Assembly (NCBI GenBank): GCA_002332715.1 | Contig: DDBE01000076.1 | Coordinates: 12,474-20,605, forward strand | DNA from: Flavobacteriales bacterium UBA2040 | Lineage (GTDB): Bacteria; Bacteroidota; Bacteroidia; Flavobacteriales_D; Crocinitomicaceae | Reading direction: 5' to 3' | DNA length: 8,132 nt | Shown here: piece by piece, positions 1 through 5,703 of the stretch | Position numbering within the stretch: position 1 is the stretch's first letter | Layout of the letters: every line of letters starts with the position of its first letter | Program-made: the position numbers and the translations under genes | The notes under the pieces: generated by a model | What the model saw: only the letters and a program-made list of their open reading frames with translations | What the model was told of the DNA's origin: nothing | The model's database searches: none

Positions 1-134
1 TTAACAATATTTTCATACGGTCATTATTATAGATTTAAACAATCTGAAGTGACATTAGTTTAATAAAGAACAAAAGTTTTATTCTAAGAGGTGGATTGTT
101 AACTTTAAAAAAAATACAAAAAAATACGCAACGA
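1..134. other. Leader region before the receptor operon, no gene seen
   Basis: This stretch is very AT-rich and holds no coding frame I can support. TAGATTTA at 30-37 is one mismatch from the -7 consensus but lacks a matching -33 element. AATAAA (62-67) and TTTATT (78-83) can pair around a ten-base loop, which could be the end of an upstream transcript or chance. A GAGGTG purine run at 88-93 lies two bases before a TTG at 96 and about 40 bases before the preferred ATG. Confidence 0.4.
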
Positions 135-2546
135 ATGCGATTTATAATCATTTTCTTACTAACGGTACTTCTTTCTTTTTCAGTCAATTCACAATCGGAT
201 TCCACACAGTATAGAGTGTCTTTGTCAGGCTATTTGACTTCCGTAATTGATGGAGAAGCTTTGATTGGCGCCAAGGCATACATACCGAGTATAGGTATTG
301 GAGCATTGACAAACAATTATGGCTTCTATTCATTGAATGTTCCGAAGGGAAAATATCTCATTGAATTTCGTGCAACTGGTCTTGACAAAACAGTAATGGA
401 GGTTGAACTTTTTGAAAACAGACAGTTAGACGTAGAGATTGGTGATAAAACCCTGAACATTGAGGAGGTAATCGTAAATGCCAAAAAAGGAGAAAATATT
501 GAGTCGACTAAAATGGGCCAAATTCAACTGGAAGTCGAAAAAATAAAGACCCTTCCTGCGTTTTTTGGGGAAGTAGACGTTATAAAAACAATACAACTTT
601 TACCGGGTGTAAATAGCGCCACAGAGGGCGGACAGGGTTTTTACGTGCGAGGCGGTGGCCCTGATCAAAACTTGGTCTTATTGGATGAAGCCGTGGTATA
701 CAATGCAGCTCACCTATTCGGATTCTTCTCTGTATTTAATGTTGATGCGATAAAAAGTGTAAATCTTACCAAAGGTGGAATGCCTGCGAATTTCGGAGGA
801 AGAATGTCTTCTGTTTTGGAGGTGACGATGAACGAAGGAAACAACAAGCGATTCGGAGTAAAAGGTGGATTGGGATTGATTTCTTCCCGTATAACAGTAG
901 AAGGTCCAATTAAAAAAGGCAAAGGTTCATTTATCGCTTCGGCACGACGAACATACATAGATGTAATCATGAAAGCCGCTATTCCAGATGACTCTCCCTT
1001 TGCCGGTTCGAGTTATTTTTTCTACGATTTCAATTTCAAGGCAAATTATCGACTGAGCCCAAAGGATAAATTATTTGTGGCTGGATATTATGGAAAAGAC
1101 AAATTTATTTTTGGTAATAAGGAAGATGACTTCACTGTGCGCATGCCCTGGGGAAACGGAATTGGGTCTATTCGATGGAATAGAATCATATCTAGTAAAT
1201 TGTTCATGAATGTCACCGGAACATTTACCGATTACCTTTTCGCCTTTGGCTCAGACCAAGACGAGTTTTCGTTCGAATTAAAATCTGGAATCCGCGATTA
1301 CAGTGGAAAAGTAGATTTTTCTTATTTCCCAAACACGCTTCACAAAATAAAATGGGGTGCTGAGTATATCAATCACACCTTTGTTCCATCAAGCGTCACA
1401 GCTCAGCAAAACGATGTTGTATTCGATACAGGATTGGCACAAAAATTACGCAGTCATGAATCGGCAGTATATGCCTTAGACGAATTTGACCTCAATGAAA
1501 AAATAAAATTAAATGTTGGTTTGAGATATAGTATGTATCAATTTACTGGTCCGTTTACGCGTTATATGAAAACAGATTTATCGAACCCAGATTCGACAAT
1601 TGTATACAAAAAGGGCGATATAATTCAATCCTATGATGGTTTTGAACCCCGTATTGGAGGTCGATTGATGTTGAATAAAACGTCTAGTATCAAAGCGGCA
1701 TACACGTATCACTATCAATACGTTCACCTTACTTCATTAAGCGCGGTTTCCTTGCCAACTGATATTTGGTTTCCAACGACAGACATTGCCAAACCGCAAC
1801 AAGGTTATCAAGCTACTTTAGGTTACTTTAAAAATTTCAAAAATGACAAATGGGAAACCTCGGTGGAAGCGTATTACAAAGGATTGAAAAATTTGATAGA
1901 ATACAAAGATGGCGCTCAACCGAGCGATAATGTAAGTGATAACACCGATAATTTGTTGACGTTTGGAACAGGAAGAAGTTATGGAATTGAGTTTTTTATC
2001 AAACGAAATATTGGAAAATTGACCGGTTGGATTGGATATACTTTGGCCAAAACGGAGCGCAAGTTTGCTGAAATTAATGATGGTAATTATTTCCCATCTA
2101 AGTATGACAGGCGACATGATGTCTCTGTAGTGGGAAGTTATAAATTGAACGATCGTTGGACATTTGGAGCAGCTTTTATTTACGCCACAGGTAGTACTTT
2201 GACATTGCCTGAAAGTTATTATATCCAAAATCAAGATTTGTTGTTCAAGTACGGAGATCGCAATTCAACCCGTATGGCACCATATCATCGATTGGATCTT
2301 TCGGCAACTTTGTTCGATAAACCAATGAAAACAATCACCAATGAAAACGGAGATGAGGTAGAAGTAAAAAAACGATTCCGCAGTAATTGGTCTTTCTCCA
2401 TATACAACGTTTACAACAGAGCAAATCCATTTTTCTTATATGTTGACAATGACGGAAGTGTTTTCGAAGGGGATTTTCAGGTGAAAGTGAAACAGGTTAC
2501 TTTGTTTCCTATCATCCCAAGTGTAACGTGGAATTTTGAATTTTAG
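135..2546 (+). CDS. TonB-dependent outer-membrane receptor with N-terminal carboxypeptidase-regulatory-like domain
   Basis: This is a 22-stranded-barrel type receptor that would import a ligand across the outer membrane using TonB/ExbBD energy; its substrate is unknown. Numbering from the ATG at 135 gives 803 residues. Residues 1-20 form a signal peptide (hydrophobic IIIFLLTVLLSFSV, likely cleavage after NSQ). Residues about 30-107 resemble the CarboxypepD_reg-like beta-sandwich (GALTNNYGFYSLNVPKGKY). The plug lies at about 130-235, with LLPGV, FYVRGGGPDQN and LLDEAVVYN. The rest is barrel, ending in aromatic Phe (WNFEF), as expected for barrel insertion by BAM. An in-frame TTG at 96 would add 13 residues and also leave a workable signal peptide. 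I prefer ATG because TTG starts are uncommon, but a GAGGTG stretch at 88-93 leaves this open. The gene is coupled to the DUF4249 lipoprotein four bases downstream, which points to joint function. It is not a classic SusC, since no SusD follows. The family call is firm; the substrate cannot be inferred. Confidence 0.93.
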   Translation: MRFIIIFLLTVLLSFSVNSQSDSTQYRVSLSGYLTSVIDGEALIGAKAYIPSIGIGALTNNYGFYSLNVPKGKYLIEFRATGLDKTVMEVELFENRQLDVEIGDKTLNIEEVIVNAKKGENIESTKMGQIQLEVEKIKTLPAFFGEVDVIKTIQLLPGVNSATEGGQGFYVRGGGPDQNLVLLDEAVVYNAAHLFGFFSVFNVDAIKSVNLTKGGMPANFGGRMSSVLEVTMNEGNNKRFGVKGGLGLISSRITVEGPIKKGKGSFIASARRTYIDVIMKAAIPDDSPFAGSSYFFYDFNFKANYRLSPKDKLFVAGYYGKDKFIFGNKEDDFTVRMPWGNGIGSIRWNRIISSKLFMNVTGTFTDYLFAFGSDQDEFSFELKSGIRDYSGKVDFSYFPNTLHKIKWGAEYINHTFVPSSVTAQQNDVVFDTGLAQKLRSHESAVYALDEFDLNEKIKLNVGLRYSMYQFTGPFTRYMKTDLSNPDSTIVYKKGDIIQSYDGFEPRIGGRLMLNKTSSIKAAYTYHYQYVHLTSLSAVSLPTDIWFPTTDIAKPQQGYQATLGYFKNFKNDKWETSVEAYYKGLKNLIEYKDGAQPSDNVSDNTDNLLTFGTGRSYGIEFFIKRNIGKLTGWIGYTLAKTERKFAEINDGNYFPSKYDRRHDVSVVGSYKLNDRWTFGAAFIYATGSTLTLPESYYIQNQDLLFKYGDRNSTRMAPYHRLDLSATLFDKPMKTITNENGDEVEVKKRFRSNWSFSIYNVYNRANPFFLYVDNDGSVFEGDFQVKVKQVTLFPIIPSVTWNFEF

Positions 2547-2550
2547 GAAG

Positions 2551-3501
2551 ATGAAAAAGACACTATTTTTAATTGTTTTATTGACTTTGGGGTTGAATTC
2601 ATGCACCAAAGAAGTCATTATCGATATTCCTGGGTATGAAGAGCAATTGGTTATAGACGGAAGGATTGAGCAAAATTCACCACCTTTTGTTTTACTTTCG
2701 AAATCGCAAGATATTTATGCGCCTACCGATTTGCAAGCCTATTTAGCGACGTTTGTTAAAGGAGCCAAAGTGACAGTTTCAAATGGAATAAAAACGGTTG
2801 TTTTGGACGAAATATGTAGCGACAATCTTCCTCCCGGAAGTGAAGTTTTATTAGAGAATTTATTTGGAATTCCTGCGTCAGAGTTGGCGAATGTAAACTT
2901 TTGTGCTTACACCACCTTTGATATGGATATTTGGGGCGAAATTGAAAAAACGTATACCTTAAAAGTAGAAGTGGGTGGACAAACGTACAACGCAGTTACG
3001 GAAATTGTGCCGAAAGTCGACCTGAATACGCTCTTCTGGAAAACAGATAGTGGATTGAGCCAATACGGTTTCGGGTGGGCAAATCTGACTGATCCGCCTA
3101 ATCAATTCAACGGTTATTTCATGGAAGTGAAACGCATCAATATGGTCAACGGTGAGGAAAAAGACAATTTATACGAACCGATTTTCAATCCAGCCAACAA
3201 TGATGAGTTTTTTGACGGAACGACGTTCGATTTTGGCTATACCAATCCGCAAAGTTATAGTGATGCAACTGTCCCCGACAACGTAAAAGGTTATTATAAA
3301 CTAGGAGATACAGTCGCCGTTCGATTTTCAAGTTTGGATCGCGATGCCCATCGGTTTTTATATGATAAATACATACAACTGACCAATGGCGGTAACCCAT
3401 TTGCGGTTCCAACGAATGTAAAATCGAATATTAAAGGAGGTGCTTTGGGCGCTTGGCTGGGTTATTCTGTCAATTGGGATACCTTGGTTTGTGCACCTTA
3501 A
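2551..3501 (+). CDS. DUF4249-family outer-membrane lipoprotein, partner of the TonB receptor
   Basis: This is a 316-residue predicted lipoprotein. Residues 1-18 are a lipoprotein signal (MKK, hydrophobic LFLIVLLTLGL, then LNSC with the lipidated Cys at 18). The mature protein begins with the look of DUF4249: a short strand (QLVIDGRIE, 32-40), a VLLSKSQD segment (47-54), a long beta-rich middle, and a C-terminal NPFAVPTNVKSNIKGG...GAWLGY block (282-305). DUF4249 proteins are found in Bacteroidota beside TonB-dependent receptors and are presumed surface or periplasmic accessory lipoproteins; no biochemical function is established to my knowledge. Only four bases separate it from the receptor stop codon, so co-transcription and probably translational coupling are expected. 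A TTG at 2536 would overlap the receptor gene but would add five residues ahead of a well-formed lipoprotein signal, so the ATG is chosen. Cys89, Cys118 and Cys314 remain in the mature chain besides the lipidated one. The family assignment is by recognition, not by alignment. Confidence 0.87.
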   Translation: MKKTLFLIVLLTLGLNSCTKEVIIDIPGYEEQLVIDGRIEQNSPPFVLLSKSQDIYAPTDLQAYLATFVKGAKVTVSNGIKTVVLDEICSDNLPPGSEVLLENLFGIPASELANVNFCAYTTFDMDIWGEIEKTYTLKVEVGGQTYNAVTEIVPKVDLNTLFWKTDSGLSQYGFGWANLTDPPNQFNGYFMEVKRINMVNGEEKDNLYEPIFNPANNDEFFDGTTFDFGYTNPQSYSDATVPDNVKGYYKLGDTVAVRFSSLDRDAHRFLYDKYIQLTNGGNPFAVPTNVKSNIKGGALGAWLGYSVNWDTLVCAP

Positions 3502-3592
3502 TCAAAAAAGTTTATAGCTTCAAATTCAACTGGAGCAAAGTAAGTTTCAGTTTCTAAAATTAGAACCTTCAATTTGAAATCAATCGAACCAT

Positions 3593-3619
3593 AATTGAAA
3601 GGAGTTGCTATTTTCAATT
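3593..3619. repeat. 8-bp perfect inverted repeat (possible hairpin) downstream of the DUF4249 gene
   Basis: AATTGAAA at 3593-3600 is matched by its exact reverse complement TTTCAATT at 3612-3619, with an 11-base loop (3601-3611) and a possible extra G-T pair at the loop edge. It lies about 90 bases after the operon stop. It is AT-rich and has no T-run behind it, so it is not a convincing intrinsic terminator. It may help end the receptor/DUF4249 transcript or be chance in AT-rich DNA. Confidence 0.35.
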
Positions 3620-3644
3620 CCCGCTAATAAGTGAGCTACTTTGA

Positions 3645-3666
3645 CCAATTTGTATTTCAAATATGG
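3645..3666. repeat. Bulged inverted repeat (possible hairpin) in the 3502-3751 gap
   Basis: CCAATTTG at 3645-3652 can pair with CAAAT (3658-3662) and TGG (3664-3666), leaving a five-base TATTT loop and one bulged A at 3663. That is eight pairs. The rest of the 3502-3751 gap holds no open reading frame of note. Termination or RNA processing are possible roles, but no T-tract follows directly. Confidence 0.3.
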
Positions 3667-3692
3667 CTTGCTTTTGAATTCTAAACTTTAAC

Positions 3693-3724
3693 TTCGTTCT
3701 GATTCGAAAATAGCCTTAAATTTG
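3693..3724 (+). promoter_or_regulatory. Likely Bacteroidota-type promoter of the DUF547 gene
   Basis: A perfect match to the phylum's -7 consensus TAnnTTTG is seen as TAAATTTG at 3717-3724. Twenty bases upstream, TTCG (3693-3696) is one mismatch from the -33 element TTTG. Transcription would start near 3730, giving a leader of about 20 bases before the ATG at 3752. The consensus is established for Bacteroides and Flavobacterium; its use here is inferred. Confidence 0.5.
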
Positions 3725-3751
3725 CTCAAGTAGAATGTAAAATAGAATGAT

Positions 3752-4456
3752 ATGAAAAATTGGATTTTATCCATAGTATTGTTTTTTATCAGTGTGTTGA
3801 GCTTTTCCCAAATCGATCATTCCGATTGGGATATGCTTCTTAAAAAACATGTTTCAAAATCTGGAAAAGTCGACTATATAGGCTTCCGAGCGGACAAACA
3901 AAAATTGACTGAATATCTCGATTTATTGTCTGCTAATGTCCCGGCAGAAGAAGCGAGCGACAATGCAAAAAAGGCATTTTGGTGCAATGCATACAATGCG
4001 GTTACTGTTAAGTTGGTCATCGACAATTACCCGATAAGGTCTTTGAACGATATCAAAATGGAAGGAGCATCTGTTGCAACTTCACGTTTTATTCAAATGG
4101 GCGATGAGAAAATTTCTTTTAATGACATCGAGAATAAACAATTAAAAGCATTTAACAAGGACCCTCGAATTCATTTTGTACTCAATAATGCGTCATTTTC
4201 TTGTCCGATTTTGCTGAATAAAGCATTTACAGAAGAAAACATGGAAGAAGTATTAACCGAACAAACGAAATCATTTATCAATGATGATGCTAAAAATTTG
4301 GTCTCCAAAAAATCGGTAACCATCTCCAGTATCTTTGAATGGTATCGCATCGATTTTGGTGATGTTCGTTCGTTTTATAATCAATACGCCAAATCAATAA
4401 TTCCGTCGGGGGCTAAAATCGGTTATCTGCCTTATAGTTGGGAATTGAACGAGTAA
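3752..4456 (+). CDS. Secreted DUF547 domain protein
   Basis: This is a 234-residue protein of the DUF547 family, whose biochemical role is not established. Residues 1-20 form a Sec signal peptide (MKNW, hydrophobic core, SFSQ), so it should act in the periplasm or outside the cell; no lipobox is present. Family landmarks occur in the usual order: FWCNAYNAVTV at 76-86 followed by the NYPIRSLNDI segment (92-101), ISFNDIEN (121-128), DPRIHFVLNNASFSCP (137-152), and IFEWYRIDF (194-202). The length fits a stand-alone bacterial DUF547 protein. The third landmark is usually written with two cysteines (CASxSCP). Here the first is Asn146 and only Cys151 remains. The gene stands alone with its own candidate promoter, 250 bases from the upstream operon and 119 bases from the lipocalin gene. 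The domain call is strong by motif, but function should be left open. Confidence 0.9.
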   Translation: MKNWILSIVLFFISVLSFSQIDHSDWDMLLKKHVSKSGKVDYIGFRADKQKLTEYLDLLSANVPAEEASDNAKKAFWCNAYNAVTVKLVIDNYPIRSLNDIKMEGASVATSRFIQMGDEKISFNDIENKQLKAFNKDPRIHFVLNNASFSCPILLNKAFTEENMEEVLTEQTKSFINDDAKNLVSKKSVTISSIFEWYRIDFGDVRSFYNQYAKSIIPSGAKIGYLPYSWELNE

Positions 4457-4474
4457 GTCAGTTTGATTTCACCA

Positions 4475-4510
4475 AGTTTCGGAAATAACGCAATGCTTTT
4501 GGGCGAAACT
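4475..4510. repeat. 7-bp inverted repeat between DUF547 and lipocalin genes
   Basis: AGTTTCG at 4475-4481 is the exact reverse complement of CGAAACT at 4504-4510. The 22-base loop is long and no T-run follows. It sits 18 bases after the DUF547 stop, where a transcript end would be expected, but it is weak evidence for a terminator. Confidence 0.25.
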
Positions 4511-4575
4511 ATTTGATCGGCACTGAAAATAAAGAAAAGTAAAAACTTCTTAACTTAGCATTAAGCAATACAATA

Positions 4576-5112
4576 ATGACAGTTCGAATTCAATTTATCT
4601 TTGCTTTAATGTTTTCAATATTTTTTTCATGTGCTACGATTCCGAAAGGAGCAATAGCCGTTCAGCCTTTTGATCAGGAAAAATATCTAGGAAAATGGTA
4701 CGAAATAGCTCGGATGGATTTTAAATTTGAGGAAAATCTAAACAATACCACTGCGACGTATTCACTCAATGAAAATGGCTCGATCAAGGTCGACAATCGA
4801 GGTTATAATTACGTCACGAAAGAATGGCAGCAGAGTGCAGGTAAAGCGAAATTTCTCAAGGATCCAAATGTGGCAAATTTGAAAGTTTCTTTTTTCGGCC
4901 CGTTTTATGCCGGTTACAATGTGATTGCAATTGATCCATACTACCAATATGCTTTGGTTGTCGGCAAGAATATAGATTATATGTGGATTCTTTCCAGAGA
5001 AAATACAATTCCTCAGGATATTAAAGAAGGTTTTATTACGAAAGCCAAAGAGATTGGTTTTAAAACGGACGAATTAGTATGGGTTGAGCACAATGAAATT
5101 CCAGCAGAATAA
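4576..5112 (+). CDS. blc: Blc-type bacterial lipocalin, outer-membrane lipoprotein
   Basis: This is a 178-residue lipocalin, matching the length of E. coli Blc (about 177). The N-terminus is a signal peptide with a lipobox-like FFSC ending at Cys19; Phe rather than Leu at -3 is slightly unusual. The lipocalin motifs are all present: the G-x-W motif as LGKWYEIAR (38-46), a central strand pair with TYSLNENGSIKVDNRGYN (61-78), FFGPFYAGYNVIAID (106-120), YALVVG (125-130) and the closing WILSR (137-141) with its conserved Arg. Blc proteins bind lipids such as lysophospholipids or fatty acids in a beta-barrel cup and are thought to act in membrane maintenance or stress at the inner face of the outer membrane. 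No operon partner is evident: the gaps are 119 bases before and 127 after. The symbol is given by family resemblance; orthology is not proven. Confidence 0.92.
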   Translation: MTVRIQFIFALMFSIFFSCATIPKGAIAVQPFDQEKYLGKWYEIARMDFKFEENLNNTTATYSLNENGSIKVDNRGYNYVTKEWQQSAGKAKFLKDPNVANLKVSFFGPFYAGYNVIAIDPYYQYALVVGKNIDYMWILSRENTIPQDIKEGFITKAKEIGFKTDELVWVEHNEIPAE

Positions 5113-5199
5113 TTTTCTTACTAAATTCTTTGACTTTTTATATTGCACTTTCGGAGCAAATATCTTTATTCCCTTTACCGAGCATGTTTGATGCGCTAT

Positions 5200-5233
5200 T
5201 TTGAACCATTTACTACTTTATCCATTACCTTTG
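5200..5233 (+). promoter_or_regulatory. Strong promoter candidate directly abutting the small unknown gene
   Basis: TACCTTTG at 5226-5233 fits the Bacteroidota -7 consensus TAnnTTTG exactly and is followed by GCGCC, a frequent context for such elements. TTTG at 5200-5203 is a perfect -33 element; the 22-base spacer is within the broader range accepted for flavobacteria. The -7 element ends six bases before the ATG at 5240, so transcription should begin at or within a base or two of the start codon. It also argues against translation from the TTG at 5201, which would lie inside the promoter. Confidence 0.6.
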
Positions 5234-5239
5234 CGCCAT

Positions 5240-5569
5240 ATGGAACAACAGCAATTTCTCGAAGAACACGTTTTTAAGGGTTTAAAAAGTGCAATAGCAC
5301 CAAAAACTGAACCTCAAGTTCATCAGTTCAATCAAGAAGATTTTAAAGTTCTTTTGGAGCGTTGTGAATATTATGGTATCGGAATTTATACCATTGAAGC
5401 ATTCTTAGATGGCGAAACATATGGCGCTTCGCGTCATGAAGATTTTCGTAAAAAGGCAACGGATTCCGCATGGTATGAAAAAGCTTTCTCGACTTTCAGC
5501 CACACCCAAGAAGGGTTTATGTATGCTGCAACGTATAAGGTTTCGTTAAAACTGTTGGCGAGATACTGA
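5240..5569 (+). CDS. Conserved-looking small protein of unknown function (109 aa)
   Basis: I do not recognise this family. The product is a 109-residue soluble protein with no signal peptide or membrane segment, so it is probably cytoplasmic. It appears to have an N-terminal helical stretch (FLEEHVFKGLKSAI, 6-19), a polar linker (about 20-32), a helix (DFKVLLERCEYYG, 34-46), a beta-like segment (IGIYTIEAFLDGE, 47-59), a charged stretch (RHEDFRKK, 65-72), then WYEKAFSTF (78-86) and FMYAATYKVSLKLL (93-106). It has one cysteine (42) and many aromatics. Coding status is supported by a clean frame, codon use like its neighbours, and an excellent promoter placed exactly for the ATG at 5240. A TTG at 5201 would extend it by 13 residues but falls inside that promoter. 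The flanking genes (lipocalin, chromate transporter) have separate gaps and give no functional hint. Confidence 0.8.
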   Translation: MEQQQFLEEHVFKGLKSAIAPKTEPQVHQFNQEDFKVLLERCEYYGIGIYTIEAFLDGETYGASRHEDFRKKATDSAWYEKAFSTFSHTQEGFMYAATYKVSLKLLARY

Positions 5570-5603
5570 TCAGTCTCTAGGGGTAGTTTTTTTCCCTAAA
5601 GAG
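5565..5603 (+). other. Palindrome over the stop codon followed by a weak stem-loop
   Basis: ACTGATCAGT at 5565-5574 is a perfect 10-base palindrome spanning the TGA stop (5567-5569). Just after it, TAGGG (5578-5582) can pair with CCCTA (5594-5598) around an 11-base loop that holds a run of seven T. The T-run lies in the loop and not behind the stem, so this is not a textbook intrinsic terminator, although its position fits the end of the small gene's transcript. Confidence 0.3.
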
Positions 5604-5649
5604 CTGCAAATGATAACAATTTGGTAACGCAAAATGCCAGTTGCCACCT

Positions 5650-5679
5650 TTTACTTCTCAATTTGCATGTCTATTTTTG
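5650..5679 (+). promoter_or_regulatory. Possible promoter of the chromate transporter gene
   Basis: TATTTTTG at 5672-5679 matches the TAnnTTTG -7 element. TTTA at 5650-5653, 18 bases upstream, is one mismatch from the -33 TTTG. A start of transcription near 5685 would precede the proposed TTG start codon at 5704 by about 20 bases and would exclude translation from the TTG at 5641. In AT-rich DNA such matches can arise by chance. Confidence 0.4.
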
Positions 5680-5703
5680 AACTTCATTAAAAACAAGTTC
5701 ATT

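Noticed and set aside
710..970. Minus-strand open frame of 86 codons inside the receptor gene
   Set aside because: It lies wholly antisense to the conserved plug and barrel coding sequence, with no promoter or family features.
1818..2234. Minus-strand open frame of 138 codons inside the receptor gene
   Set aside because: It is antisense to barrel-coding sequence, and its product has no recognisable motif; it is a shadow frame.
4551..4558. TAACTTAG as a -7 element for the lipocalin gene
   Set aside because: It has one mismatch to TAnnTTTG and no TTG-like -33 element at 17-23 bases upstream (nearest is 35 away). It is well placed before the ATG but too weak to list.
5161..5168. TATCTTTA as an additional promoter before the small unknown gene
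   Set aside because: It has one mismatch in the key final G, and the perfect TACCTTTG element downstream is a far better explanation.
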